A stretch of DNA of 64,000 nt, from assembly GCA_030765045.1 (NCBI GenBank), contig CM060963.1, forward strand, positions 112,770,735 to 112,834,734, in the 5' to 3' direction. The notes under the pieces are model-generated. The model was not told the origin of the DNA, did no database searches, and saw only the letters and a list, made by a program, of their open reading frames with translations. This stretch comes from Tenodera sinensis (lineage: Eukaryota > Arthropoda > Insecta > Mantodea > Mantidae). Position numbers and translations under genes: made by a program. Below, piece after piece: positions 9,707 to 20,656 of this stretch (position 1 is the stretch's first letter; every line of letters begins with the position of its first letter).

Positions 9707-11513
9707 GACTTAGAAGTGATGCTGTATGGAGTGACAGAAGTGGAGGGAAAAGAGAGATATAAGAGCAGGAACAGCTGTTTACATTACCATCAAAATGGAT
9801 TTCACCAACCCCATCAACTGAAGGATGACTCAAGAGGTTTGGCATTAGGAGCAGTGGCTGGACTGGATGTTTTTAGCCAGCTAGGCAGGTGTAAGGTGAT
9901 TGCAGAGGTACAAGCGAGAGAGTGGAGGCAGGCATTGAAGGCCAACTGGTGTCAGCAACCAGCACCTTCAAGGATAGAAGGCAAGAGGGGCAATGGCCTG
10001 AGCATACTGTCAACAGTGGGGGGGAAGCATCTTAGCAATTACAGACTAGGGGAGAAGGGAAGTAGGCACAGGAGGGATTGATAGAATCACAAGTAAACAA
10101 AATTAAGGAATTTTAGATTTGAGAAAAAGACAGTGTAGGGAAAGAATTGGGGATTAGGTTCAACTTTCCAACCTGCAGTATGAGAATTTTTCTACATCTA
10201 ATGCAAGTTACCGTTTTTCTTAGTACAGCTTAACATTTTGTGGTCTAATTTGTATTTAGGATTACTTTTTAGTATAATCTCATGCTGGAGAACATTTTCT
10301 TAACACAGTGTAGTCTCATTAACATGAATCCAAAGGGCCAAATTCAAGAGTTTGTGTTAAGAAGATTCATGTTAAGTAAAAAACACTTGACACTACGAAG
10401 ATGTTTAGACGTGTTTCCAGAACCTGATGCAGTAGCTCAATTCTTAATTATCGCAAAGTAGATTTGGGAATTCCAAACTGGTCTACAATTGTTGTTTTCT
10501 TTATACTACAGAGCACTTAATCTAGAATCTTAAGCTTTATGTGTACATTTAAAGCTGCCTGTTGCCTCTTTGCCTTGTTTTGCCTGCTACTGTTTATAGA
10601 TTTTTATTTAGTATTCTAACTCAATATGACTACAATCAAAGGAACACTTGGCATTGAACACGTTTCTAAATGTTAATACACAAGACACACATACCGTTGA
10701 ATTTATTTAAATATACCATTCACGCTGATTGTTAGGGTGATAATCGCAGATGCCGACTTACAATACTTATTTTTCTTGGCTCTTCCATTTAGACTGTTTC
10801 ATGTAGGCATGATTTTCTTGGCACATAGCCCAAGAAGCAAGCCACAGGACCTGTGAAACGTTGGCAACCAAAGCCTAAATGATGCGGCCTACACTGGAAG
10901 AGCCAAGGAAAATAATGGACCCCGGCTGTGAAAGCCTTCGCAAACATTTGACTTACAATATGTTAGAGGCAATAATGAGTAGTTAGCTTTGGAATTACAT
11001 AGCTTACATTCATTCTGGGAAAAAAAAAATTAGCACTTATACTCAATGCCAATTAAGAAGGGGATTGACAGATGTTAAGCATGTGTCGGAAAAGCATAAA
11101 TGAATGGAAGGGGATGGATGCATCTTAGCGGTTATCATAGCAACAAAAAGAAGGACCTATTAGAGCTAAGGCATTATAATAGCATTTCCATAGAAACGGT
11201 ACACACAAGGGCCTTGATGCCGATATGTAACCACACGTAACAGGTGATTAGCGTGTGGCTCATGAGGAACCCAGCAATAACATACACTCCTTTTATTATG
11301 TTCTGCTACAATTGCATATAAACAAATAGTACTGTAGCCCGAGGTTGCAATGCTTGCATCAGTGAGAGATTGCCTACATGTAGAGAAGTTTGTTTGCACC
11401 ATTCTATATAGACGGTTATTTGCCTTGTGTTTACATGTGTCTGAGTCTATGTATCTGTGCATATGTTGCGAGCTTTTGTAATTGTGCTAATGCTTTTAAT
11501 GTGTATTTAACAA
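9707..11513. other. Unassigned intergenic sequence
   Basis: I see no gene or recognisable element in this stretch, apart from the inverted repeat annotated at 10768-10913. A frame of 121 codons at 9716-10081 has no family signature and a composition typical of chance. Confidence 0.4.
10768..10913. repeat. Short element or hairpin with 17-bp inverted ends
   Basis: TTTTCTTGGCTCTTCCA near 10770-10787 is matched in inverted orientation by TGGAAGAGCCAAGGAAAA near 10896-10913, with about 110 bp between them. The ends could be the terminal repeats of a tiny MITE or the stem of a foldback. No clear TSD is visible. Confidence 0.45.
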
Positions 11514-11710
11514 TGTCGAAAAATAGTGCCAAAGATAGTGCTGCTAAACGAAAAATTGAGCATACTTGTGAACCAAATAAAACTGTGTTCGGTAAAGGTA
11601 TCCCAATTAAAGGACAAGCACAGGAAATAGTATGCTCTGAAATAATATATAATTGCATATTGTTTCCTTTAAATGTAGATTCAATATTTTACTGTAGTCT
11701 TTGCATATGA
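11514..11710 (+). pseudogene. N-terminal fragment of a transposase-like protein
   Basis: The frame starts MSKNSAKDSAAKRKIEH and continues with GKGIPIKGQAQEIVC. A short basic leader followed by G-x-x-REIV-like sequence resembles the beginning of some IS630/Tc1-like transposase proteins of insects, just before their helix-turn-helix. The similarity ends after about 45 codons and a hydrophobic, apparently non-coding tail follows. I treat it as a fragment. The family is tentative, from memory only. Confidence 0.3.
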
Positions 11711-11978
11711 ATATGTACTCAACATTCCAGGCACAATCCAACCTTCTTCATACACAATCATACTGCACTCTCCACGTGGTCACAGTAAGCGACAATGAAT
11801 AAGCCTCACTACAAACTGTCATTCCCTTTCTTAGTTGGTGCCGACATTAAAATGCTGAGCATCGGAAGTTTGTGTTACAATGAAATTTAATTACATCAGG
11901 GACTGAAAAAGAGTTTGTCACTCGCCTTAACTGAAATTTATGTTAATCGATAAAACTTCCCATAAGAACTAATGTATT
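11711..11978. other. Unassigned
   Basis: A short unassigned stretch before the BEL/Pao LTR-like sequence, with no coding or repeat signal that I can name. Confidence 0.4.
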
Positions 11979-12090
11979 TGTTAGGGAAATTCAGCTTGTG
12001 AAATGTAGTTTCTGTCAATTTATTGTATTGGTAAGCCTGTGTAACAAGAGTCTAATAAAATGCCAGACTGTGTGAAGTGCATGTTATCCC
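11979..12090 (+). repeat. 5' LTR (start) of the second BEL/Pao element
   Basis: TGTTAGGGAAATTCAGCTTG at 11979 begins a stretch of about 110 bp that matches the sequence at 18294 closely, through GTCAATTTATTGTATTGG and GAGTCTAATAAAATG to AGTGCATGTTAT. AATAAA in the match may be the polyadenylation signal. The match ends at about 12090. Either the LTR is very short or its 3' half has been replaced. No primer-binding site was recognised. Confidence 0.7.
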
Positions 12091-12420
12091 ATGGTTCTCA
12101 CGGCCCGGCTGGATTTACCTTTAAACTCCAAGATACAGCCTACTAAACGCAACGTAACTGATGTGCATAATGGATTATAGTCGCTTACATATAAATCTGC
12201 ACCATTACATTGAAATGGAAAGTGATATCGAGTAAATTATGAAATGGCATCAAACTCTCAGCACAACGCTAGGAGAAGGACCTGACTGTTGAGATAAAAC
12301 TAGCGACATCTGTTGCCTAAAGCTGCAAGCTTACATTGGGTGCCATTCATCATGAAAGTATTTATTAAGCACTATTGTACAACACAATAATATGTTATTT
12401 AACTAACTACATTTTTATTC
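12091..12420 (+). other. Leader region of the second BEL/Pao element
   Basis: Non-coding sequence between the LTR-like segment and gag. It presumably contains the rest of the LTR and the leader, but no primer-binding site could be seen. Confidence 0.35.
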
Positions 12421-13242
12421 TTGCTCGTGTTGCAGTCACAAAACACCATTAACATGAATGAAGCCAACAGACGAGTATCAACCAAACAACAAGCTACCTT
12501 AAAAGCTACTTTAATGCGCATTCAGAATTTTGTGAATACTGAATTAAACACTGCTGATCTTGACTTTATTCAGGTCAAATTAAATAGATTACTTGCCATT
12601 AACAAAGAATTTAAGCAAATTCAAGACGAACTAGAAGCATATGATGAGGAAAATGCTGAAGCTCACGATGCTTACCAAGTAGAATTTGAGGAAATTGTTG
12701 ACCTACTTGAGGCGAAACTAAGGGAAGCCTCCAACGAGCAAAATGCTTATGTAAACGACGAGGTTCTAACACAGTCTTCCCATAGCATGTCTAGAAACAC
12801 AAAACTTCCGAAAATCAATCTCCCTAGCTTTAGCGGCATTCTAACAAGCTGGCTATATTTCAGGGATATGTTTGAAGGTTTGGTAGTAAATAACAGCGAG
12901 CACTCCAACGTCAAGAAATTCCACTACCTGCACTCCTCCTTAAAAGGCGAAGCCAAGGACAGAATAAAAAACATCAGCATCTCTAGTGCTAACTTTCAAG
13001 TAGCATATAACATCCTACTGAGCCGTTATCATTCGCTCAAGCTTATAGCAGTAGACTACATCAGGCAAATTATAGATTATCCAAATAAACTCAGCTCAAC
13101 CGAGAGTGAGGTACGTCATCTAATCAACACGTTCCAAGGGAGTATAGATGCCCTCAATGCCTCAAATGTCCAACCAAGTATTTTAGACCTACTTCTCAAC
13201 GAACTCCTGCTGTCGAGACTAGACAAAAAACTGAGATTGTAG
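12421..13242 (+). pseudogene. BEL/Pao gag (DUF1759)
   Basis: An open frame of about 260 codons from an ATG at 12454 (MNEANRRVSTKQQATL). It has an N-terminal helical region and the hallmark LPKINLPSFSGILTSWLYF.DMF of BEL/Pao Gag near residues 120-145. Then come KFHYLHSSLKGEAKD and LLSRYHSLKLIAVDYIRQI. It stops at a TAG just after LDKKLRL, where related proteins continue (..FEKEHAELEVLGFMQLISFLEK can be read beyond the stop). The C-terminal zinc-knuckle part lies beyond 13243 and is split by the mariner. Confidence 0.88.
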
Positions 13243-13431
13243 TTTGAAAAGGAACATGCTGAGCTCGAAGTACTAGGATTCATGCAACTCATCAGCTTCT
13301 TGGAAAAACATCAGACGCTGCAACTTTGTTCCTCTATACAACTGCTTCCAGCTAGTGTAAACCAGCATCTCAAGTCGAAGCCAAAGATGGCACAATAACA
13401 ATCAATGTTTCAACAGCAGAGAGATGTTATA

Positions 13432-14345
13432 CGAGGGTGATTCAAATATAAACGGTAATTTTGTTGAAAATATTTATTGATTAAATATATACACAAGTGA
13501 CTACATCAACATTTCTCTATATAGCTTCCTTCACACTGTACACATTTTTGCCAATGTTTTGGAAGCTTGAACATTCCTTCTTCAAAAAAAGTTTGAGGGC
13601 ACGTCGCCAACCAATTGTGCACATGCTCCTCGATGTCATCGTTGCTTTCAAAATGTTTCCCTCCAAGCAATTCTTTCATGGGTGCAAACAAAAAATAGTC
13701 TGGAGGGGGGGGGGGGGGGGGACAAGTCTGGACTATAGGGAGGGTGTTCAAGGGTTTCACAGTGCATGTCCACCATTGTGTCCATTGTCAAATTGGCGGT
13801 GTGAGGCGTAGCACTGTCTTGGACAAGGATGACATCTCTGATGGGCTTACATCTTTTGCTTCAGTAGGCAGCTTTTACAGACCTTAACAATTGGCAATAG
13901 TAAGCTGCAGTCACTGTACGTCGATCATGAAGAAAATCAACCAACTTCTGATGCGATTTCTTCAATACAGGAGCGGTGATCACCCTCAATAAGCTCTCGA
14001 ACGGCACGGATGTTGCGATCTGTGAGATTTGACCTTGGGCATCGAGCATGACTTTCGTTTTCCACAAATTCTCGGCCACCCTTAAATTGTCTGACCCAAG
14101 TAAACTCTCGACTCTGTGACAGTGTAGTGTCCCCAAACTGTGCCCTTAAACGAGTTAAAATCTCAGAAGGTTTAACCCCTTCATTGGTTAAAAACCTGAT
14201 AATGCATTGCGTAACAGACGAAGGAACCTCTTGCTCACTCATGGTTGACACCAACTTCAACCCCCCACCACCACTCCACTGCCCCACTCTGAACTGTTTC
14301 CTTCATGATATGCAACAATTACCATTTATATTTGAATTACCCTCG
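13432..14345 (-). mobile_element. mariner element, internally deleted, inserted in BEL/Pao gag
   Basis: Terminal inverted repeats (CGAGGGTGATTCAAATATAA at the left, the complement of CGAGGGTAATTCAAATATAA at the right) are bounded by the TA duplications 13430-13431 and 14346-14347. At 914 bp it is shorter than the usual 1.3 kb. It carries a transposase pseudogene on the minus strand. The BEL/Pao zinc-knuckle sequence resumes directly after the right end (SEEHRLYKCPDF), so the insertion point is clear. Confidence 0.93.
13506..14287 (-). pseudogene. mariner transposase
   Basis: The frame near 14240-13937 gives the paired-like helix-turn-helix region (CIIRFLTNEGVKPSEILTRL, ENESHARCPRS, IRAVRELIEGDHR). 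It is followed by FLHDRRTVTAAYYCQLL in another frame, then ILVQDSATPHTANLT, which is the third catalytic block (normally HDNARPH), and finally DYFLFAPMKELLGGKHF...PKHWQKCVQCEGSYIE, the mariner C-terminus. The part with the first two catalytic aspartates is deleted. The motif after PYSPDL is replaced by a poly-proline stretch caused by a run of 17 C residues (13705-13721 on the complementary strand). It is non-functional. Confidence 0.9.
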
Positions 14346-14347
14346 TA

Positions 14348-15200
14348 TCTGCTCAGAAGAACACAGACTGTATAAATGTCCAGATTTCCTCAAACTGAAC
14401 TGTGATGAAAAATTCAATTTGATCAAGGACAGCAAACATTGCACCGAGTCCATCACATACATAGAAAGCATGCTGTTCTAAAACTGCATGCAAAATATGC
14501 AATAAATTCCACCATACGTTGCTACACCAAGGAGATAGTCGGATAACAACTAACAGCGAGAAAACAATGCAATGATACAAACTCCACAGAGCAACAATTC
14601 AAGTCAATATTCATACCACTCCCTTAGAAGTGATCCAAAAAACCTGGGTGCTCCTGAGCACAGTGTTAGACAAAATCAGGGACATAAATAGAGTTTCCTC
14701 ACTTACGTGCAGTACTAGACAGTGGCTCCCAGAGCAATTTCATATCTGAACAGATGGTACAACAGCTTAAGCTCAAGAAGAAAAGAACAAATGTAATTGC
14801 CCTACAGGCTTTCAGTGATGTAACATCTGAAGCAGATACGTCACTAAATGAACAAATGCACTCGACAGTCAGTGACTTTCAATTCAACATGGAATGTACA
14901 GTATTACCTACAATCACTGGCAATATTCATACATTGTACATTAACTACAAGGAGTGGAACATCCCGGAAGATTTTGCGGACCCAGACTTCTATCTTCCTA
15001 AAGCTACTTACTTGCTCATCAGTGTGCAGTTCTTCTTGCATCTTCTGAAGGAGGGAAAGAAAACCCGTCCAGGCTATCCTACTCTTCAGGACACTCTCTA
15101 GAATGGATTTTATCTGAAGAATATCCACAACAATTGAATGAAAGCAAACTTAACAGAGACCTAAATCACTCTTCATTAGATCTGACCACAGCCTAGAAAA
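14348..15200 (+). pseudogene. BEL/Pao gag end and DUF1758 protease region
   Basis: After the mariner the gag tail continues (EHRLYKCPDFLKLNCDEKF). The open stretch 14754-15101 then holds the peptidase domain, with VLPTITGNIHTLYINYKEWN and the conserved end YPTLQDTL.GWIL. The usual LLIGADLF sequence is reduced to LLISVQFFLHLL, so the key glycine and aspartate next to it are gone. Stops and shifts occur between the blocks. Confidence 0.75.
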
Positions 15201-16260
15201 CCAGATTCAAAGGTTTAGGGCCCTAGAGGATGTTAGTCATGTAACACATTCTCCAGAACACAGGGAACGTGAGGAACATTTCAAGAGTACTACCGTACAA
15301 GACAAAAATGGAAGGTACGTTGTAAAGCTGCCCATGAAGAAAGAAGTAAATCTAGGCAACTCAAGGCACATCGCTATACAGCGCTTTCATTCTTGGAGAA
15401 GAAATTACAAGCAAAGAGCCATCTTCATTGAGATTGTGTAAACTTCATGAGAGAATATGAGGCCCTTGGACACATGGTCGAACTTGATTTGAACTCCACA
15501 CCACAAGAACCGAAATATACATCATGATGCTGTTCACAAACATTCAAGCATCACAACGAAGACAAGAGTTGTTTTTGACGCATTGGCCAAAACCGATAAT
15601 GGTGTGGCACTGAATGATATTTTGTTGGTGGAACCAACTGTACAAGATGACTTATGCTCATTGATTGTACGCTTTCACAAGCACAAAATAGCCTTCACAG
15701 CCGATGTAGAAAAGATGTACCGACAAGTGAAAGTAGATCCCAAACATCAACTATTCAAATGTACATTATGGAGAGAAAACCCTCAGAATGATCTAAAGAC
15801 TTACACTCTTACAACTGTTATTTATGGCACGTCGTTGGCAGCTTATTTAGCCACACGATGTCCTCAACAGCTGGCAACGGAGGAAGCTACCAGATTCCCT
15901 CCAGCAGCTTCAATTTTACACCACAATTTTTACATGGATGACTGCATTTCAGGAGCACACACTCTAGAAGAAGCTCTAAGGCTACAAGTTGAACTTCAAA
16001 CCCTTCTTCAGCTTGGAGGATTCTCACCTTGAAAGTGGTGCACAAATAGTCCAGAATTACTGGAGTCAATTCCAGAGAATTTAAGAAAACACAATCACTC
16101 ACTGGTTGATAGCGACAGCAACATAGTCAGGACATTAAGTCTGACTTTGCATCCTTCGACAGATCAATTCAGAATCAGCTGTGAGATGAATGTAAACGCA
16201 AGAGAACTCCATTGCTCCAAATACAAGGTCTTATAAATCATATCATCAATATTTGACCCA
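15200..16260 (+). pseudogene. BEL/Pao reverse transcriptase
   Basis: Upstream blocks (RYVVKLPMKKEV.LG, HHDAVHKHSSITTKTRVVFDA) are broken by stops. The core frame 15583-16032 reads FTADVEKMYRQVKVDPKHQ for the palm aspartate block and NFYMDDCISGAHTLEEAL for the catalytic box, ending QLGGFSP before an in-frame TGA. The same frame goes on with KWCTNSPELLESIPENLR, typical of the BEL/Pao connection domain. The catalytic residues are intact, so decay is due to scattered stops. Confidence 0.88.
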
Positions 16261-16700
16261 CTTGGGCTAATAACTCCTGTTGTTGTTCTCTGCAAGGTGT
16301 TCATGCAGTGCTTGTGGTAAGAAGGAGCAGGATGGGATGACCAATTCTCAGAGAACTTGCTTGATACTTGAAATGATTTACATCAGCAAATACCTTTCAA
16401 CCACCTCAACATTCTATGCTTCCTCCTTGCTGAAGCACTGAAGAGTGTTGAGATACATGGCTTCTGGGACCCTCCCAAACAAATCACAGGACAATCCAGT
16501 GGATCTTGCATCACGAGAAATACAACCAATGCTTCTTCAAGACTGCAAGTTATGGTGGGAAGGTTCCAGTTGGCTGCATGTAGATCCATCAAAATGGCCA
16601 TTACAAGATCAGTGCAACATCTAAAGAATTCCTGACCAGAGAAATGTAACATCATTGATTGTCATGCAACACAATTCATTTTTTAATTGATTTTCATCCC
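16260..16700 (+). pseudogene. BEL/Pao RNase H remnant
   Basis: Conserved GLITPVVVLCKVFMQCLW is followed near 16490 by NPVDLASREIQPMLLQDC and WWEGSSWLHVDPSKWPL. That sequence normally stands after RNase H and ahead of integrase. The RNase H core that should separate them, with its catalytic acids, is missing, so a deletion of several hundred bp took place near 16440-16490. Confidence 0.7.
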
Positions 16701-16960
16701 TAAATGGACTACTCAGGACAGTTAGTTACTGTCTGAGATTTGTTTCTAACTGCAAGAAGGCCGGCAATGAATGTGATACATCTCCACTGAAACCACAAGA
16801 AATAAACAATGCTTTGTATGTTTGTAAAATTGTGCAATCAGTCTCTTACCAAAGGGAAATACAATGCCTCACACAAGGCAAATCTATTGAAGCAACCTCC
16901 AAACTCAAGACTTTGAGTCCAATCCTGGACCAGAATGTTTACCTTTGAATTGGAGAGAGA

Positions 16961-17689
16961 TTGCAGAACGCACCAATTCCATATGAAGTCAAGCATCAAC
17001 TCATACTTCATCCTCAACATCATTTTACAAAACTTGTCATACTGAGTGAACATCTATGTTTGTTGCATGCAGGTCCTCCACTACTAATCTCATCGTTGCG
17101 GTTAAGATACTGGATACCCAGGGTTCAGCTAGTGGTGAAGAAATACATTAATTCATGTCTAACATGCCTTAAACTAAGGACAGCAACAGCTCCACAGAAA
17201 ATGGCAAACCTGCCTATACCTAGAGTTAGAGCTTCTAGACCTTTTACGAACGTGGGAGTTGATTATGCTGGCCCATTTTTTATCAGAATCGGCACTCAGC
17301 GAAACAAGACAACTGGAAAGGCATACGTTGGAGTATTTACATGTTTTGCCACCAGAGCTTCCACATGGAAGTCATCTCTGATCTCTCAACGAATGCTTTC
17401 ATGGCAGCATTTCGTAGGTTTGTTTCACGTCGAGGTTGCCCTTCCAACATTTATAGTACATAATAACGGCACCAACTTCATTGGTGCATCCAGGGAACTG
17501 AAGAAGCTTCAGGCATTCCTAGGAGACAAGGAGTGGGAGAGAGAAATTGCAGACGGCACAAGAGGTATGGGCATCACCTTGCACTTCATCCCTCCATCTG
17601 CTCCTCATTTTGGTGGTGTTTGGGAGACAATGGTCAAGGCATTTAAGTACCACCTGAAGAACCATGGGGACAACGATACTTACCTTTGA
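16961..17689 (+). pseudogene. BEL/Pao integrase
   Basis: An H-H-C-C zinc module (HPQHH.., HAGP, CLTCLKLR) is followed by the catalytic core. The first aspartate is in TNVGVDYAGPFFIR and the glutamate is in HFGGVWETMVKA. The second acidic block reads VHNNGTNFIGA where integrases normally have SDNGTNF. The second catalytic aspartate is therefore asparagine and the enzyme should be inactive. The frame is open for 242 codons and shifts near 17690. Confidence 0.87.
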
Positions 17690-18152
17690 GGAACTAACCA
17701 CCCTATCCTCTCAAACTGAAGCCTGCATAAATAGTTGTCCTCTGTGCAGGCTGAATGATGACCCAACCGACTCATCCTATCTGGCACCATCCCACTTCCT
17801 GGTTGGCAAACCCCTCACTGCTCTTCCAGACTACAACCTTGAATCTTGTCCCATCAGTAGCCTTTCTAGGTGGAAACACATTCAAAGGATGACACAAGAC
17901 TTCTGGTGAATGTGGCAGAAGGATTACCTTAACACATTACAACAGCATTACAAATTGTCACAAGAGCATCCTAATCTACGCCCAGGTGTGCTCATAAAGG
18001 ACAACCTACCACCATTTCGATGGAGAAGAGGCTGGATAGAAGCAGCCCATATTGGTGATGACAATCTTGCCAGGGTTGCCACTGCCAGAACCAGTTCCAG
18101 TGCCATAGTCCATCCTATCCAGAAATTATATCTGCTACCGATGCCTAATTAG
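17690..18152 (+). pseudogene. BEL/Pao Pol C-terminal DUF5641 domain
   Basis: Two in-phase stretches are separated by a TGA at 17907-17909. The first has LAPSHFLVGKPLTALPDYNL and RWKHIQRMTQDFW. The second has WQKDYLNTLQQHYKL, PGVLIKDNLPPFRWRRGWIE and IVHPIQKLYLLP. This is the standard C-terminal domain behind BEL/Pao integrase. The stop replaces what is usually an arginine or serine. Confidence 0.85.
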
Positions 18153-18293
18153 AAGTGACTAAAGATAAGCTTATGAACATTATCATTATATATAATATTG
18201 TGTCAACTTTATTTGCATTATTACTGTCAATTTTAATTATCTTTGCATTAAATAAACAATTGCAAAAGGCCACTGCCTTTTGGTGGGACGGTA

Positions 18294-18404
18294 TGTTACG
18301 CAAATTCAACTTGTGAAATGTGATTTCTGTCAATTTATTGTATTGGCAAGCCTGTGAATCAAGAGTCTAATAAAATGTTTGTGTAAAGTGCATGTTATTT
18401 CAGC
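18294..18404 (+). repeat. 3' LTR (start) of the second BEL/Pao element
   Basis: TGTTACGCAAATTCAACTTG starts the counterpart of the 11979 sequence. It is preceded by a purine-rich stretch, GGTGGGACGG, that could serve as polypurine tract. Similarity to the 5' copy fades after AGTGCATGTTAT at about 18395. The two copies differ at roughly one base in ten, which indicates an old insertion. Confidence 0.7.
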
Positions 18405-19304
18405 ATTCTTGCCAGAGTCAATATTCTTTTTTGCTTTAACTGTAAGTTTGCCTCAAGCTAGTTCATGCTAAAGAGGTTATACTGTATAATTGAGGCAGCA
18501 TTTCTGCATAAGCCCTCTAGGACAATTAAATACGAGATTATAGAGGCAGCAGAAAAGCCTACTGATACCATGAATTATATCGTTAGTAAAGACTTAGTTC
18601 AGTTGTCTTTTTAAATGGCTTGATTCAGCTTTGCAATGGAAATCGCAAGTGTCCACAATAATTTGAGTGATTTCTGAATACATAGTGAACTTCAAATGGA
18701 TATTTATAGTAGTGGTGAAAGACAGAGCGACAGTCCATCAAATAAGTGTAAATTCTGTGACGTGACACTGATAACAGCACAGATATTGACTTATAAAAAT
18801 TTGTAATCCGTGCATACCAACCCGTTAGTGAGATTTGAAAAGACGCCAAGCAATATAACTACATAATTTGTGATAATAGACTGAATATGTTCATTTAAAA
18901 GTTTAAATAAATTCAATACTTTAAAGTTAATCTAGTGTAGTGATTAACTGATATACTCATTGACCCGTACTGCACCAGAGATATAAAAAAAAAATTAAAA
19001 GAGTCATTCATGCTCACTGCTGATCCATCGGAGAAGCGACAAACCAAGCTATTTCCTGCCACATTGGTAGGAGCAACAAAGTGAGTGGTGCAGCAAACCC
19101 TTTAATAAATGTGTCGCATAATTTAAGGTTTATACTTCTTTATTTACCTAATACACACAAACTTAAAAACTGTATACGAAAATTTGAAAAGAAAGGCGAG
19201 GAGAGCTTGAGCCAACAAGAAGGTAGAAACATACAAGACTGGGGGTAGACCTAAAGCATTGGCAAAACTGGAGGATTTGGATAAAAGGATGATCAGGGAA
19301 AAAA
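18405..19304. other. Unassigned
   Basis: No recognisable gene or element. An A-rich tract occurs near 18986. The first 100 bp may still belong to the BEL/Pao LTR. Confidence 0.4.
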
Positions 19305-20528
19305 ATGTATAACTTGCTAGCCCTCACGACTCAGATGTGGGTTATGCAGAAAACAATGGTAATTAAACCAAACCTCTTGTACTGTTCTGAAGCTTTAATA
19401 ACAGCAGCAAATGCTAACATCAATAAACTTGAACAAATACAAAATCAGGCTCTTCGCCTAATCACTGGAGCAGTTAAATCCACACCTATTGATGCCATGC
19501 TTGCCTTAACACGGACCCCATCAATAACAACAAAAATAGAAGAACAAGCATTGCTCCAACACGAGAAAATGTTACGACTGCCAAACTCTAAATGGACAGA
19601 AGAGAACCTCCCCCCTTCAATCCTTAAAACTCATAGTAGTTTCCTAGAAAAGGTAACACAGATTAAATCGAAATTGAACATTCCTAACACCAGAGAAAAT
19701 CTACTTATTAGAGAAAATCCATTGGAATTATTGCAACCTACCTTCAATTTGGAATTAATAGAGGAAATAAGTAAATCAGACACACCAAAAGAAATACAAA
19801 AACTTCTAGCTCTGGAAACAATCAATACTAGGTATCCCACAGAAGAATGGCTGCACATATATACTGATGGATCCTCGAAGGAAAACCTTACTGGAGCTGG
19901 AGTTACATGTTCACATTTTTCCTTTTATCATTCTGTTGGCAGAGACACAACAAATTATGATGGAGAAATAGAGGCTATATACATTGCTCTCCGACAATTA
20001 TTAAATCTTCCCTTAAATAAATTTAACAAGGCAGTAATTCTTTCGGATTCTAAAGCTGCAATTCAGGGAATATGTTCAAATACTACAAAGAAGTCAACAA
20101 AAATTAGAGAATGCTACAAAATGTTAACACAACTCCAAAAAGTTAATAAGACTGTTCATCTCCAATGGATTCCAGCACACTGTGGAGTCATAGGGAACGA
20201 AGCTGCAGACTCACTTGCAAAGAAAGGCACAACAATAAAACAAAAGTCTAAATTCAATTTCTCATATTCCTCAATAAAACGCTTGATCATTAAAAATTTT
20301 TGTCATTCATACCTACAAGAAATAGAAACAAATGCCAAAGATAAAAAATGGATTACACTACTTTCCAATCCAGATATAATCCCCCAGAGACCAAGGAAAA
20401 CAGCTGTTGCAGCCTTCCGACTATTGACAAATCATGACTGTTTGGCAAGTCATCTCTACAGAATAGGTATCTCAGCCTCACCAATATGTGTCCTGTGTAA
20501 CGATCCAGCAGAAATGAAGAACACTTGA
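19305..20528 (+). pseudogene. LINE ORF2 end: RT thumb and RNase H
   Basis: The frame of about 390 codons begins with the region after the RT core (LLYCSEALITAANANINKL, QNQALRLITGAVKSTPIDAM). It contains a complete RNase H: IYTDGSSKENLTGAG, GEIEAIYIAL, ILSDSKAAIQGI and WIPAHCGVIGNEAADSLA. These supply the four acidic residues and the histidine. The C-terminal zinc motif starts as CVLCND and is then cut by a 1-nt shift near 20521; HLKTCEAL follows in the next frame. Apart from this shift and the missing 5' part the frame is open. Confidence 0.88.
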
Positions 20529-20624
20529 AGACCTGTGAAGCATTAAGATCAGAAGAAACTACAGTTCAAAAGTATTGGAAAGCATGAATGCTAATGGCTT
20601 CATTGCCAGATGCAAGGCACTAGA

Positions 20625-20656
<32 letters not shown>
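19305..20656 (+). mobile_element. I-like non-LTR retrotransposon, 5' truncated, (AAC)n tail
   Basis: This is the 3' part of a LINE ORF2. It starts inside the RT C-terminus near 19370 and ends in an (AAC)n run at 20627-20656. LINEs of the I group commonly end in short simple repeats of this kind. No TSD was found. Confidence 0.85.

Larger units (their letters stand above)
11979..18404 (+). mobile_element. BEL/Pao LTR retrotransposon, near full-length relic
   Basis: On the plus strand the order is LTR-like sequence, gag, zinc-knuckle region, protease, reverse transcriptase, an RNase H remnant, integrase, DUF5641 and a second LTR-like sequence. All domains are of BEL/Pao type. The coding region has many frameshifts, stops and at least one deletion between RT and RNase H. 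A mariner element interrupts the zinc-knuckle region. The copy belongs to a different lineage from the 5165-8385 element: its catalytic box is YMDD, not YVDN. Confidence 0.9.

Noticed and set aside
9716..10081. A 121-codon frame starting MLYGVTEVEGKERYKS
   Set aside because: It starts in the SINE flank, has no family resemblance and has composition typical of chance.
12061..12130. Primer-binding site TGGTTCTCACGG for the second BEL/Pao element
   Set aside because: It does not fit a tRNA 3' end that I know, and the LTR edge is uncertain.
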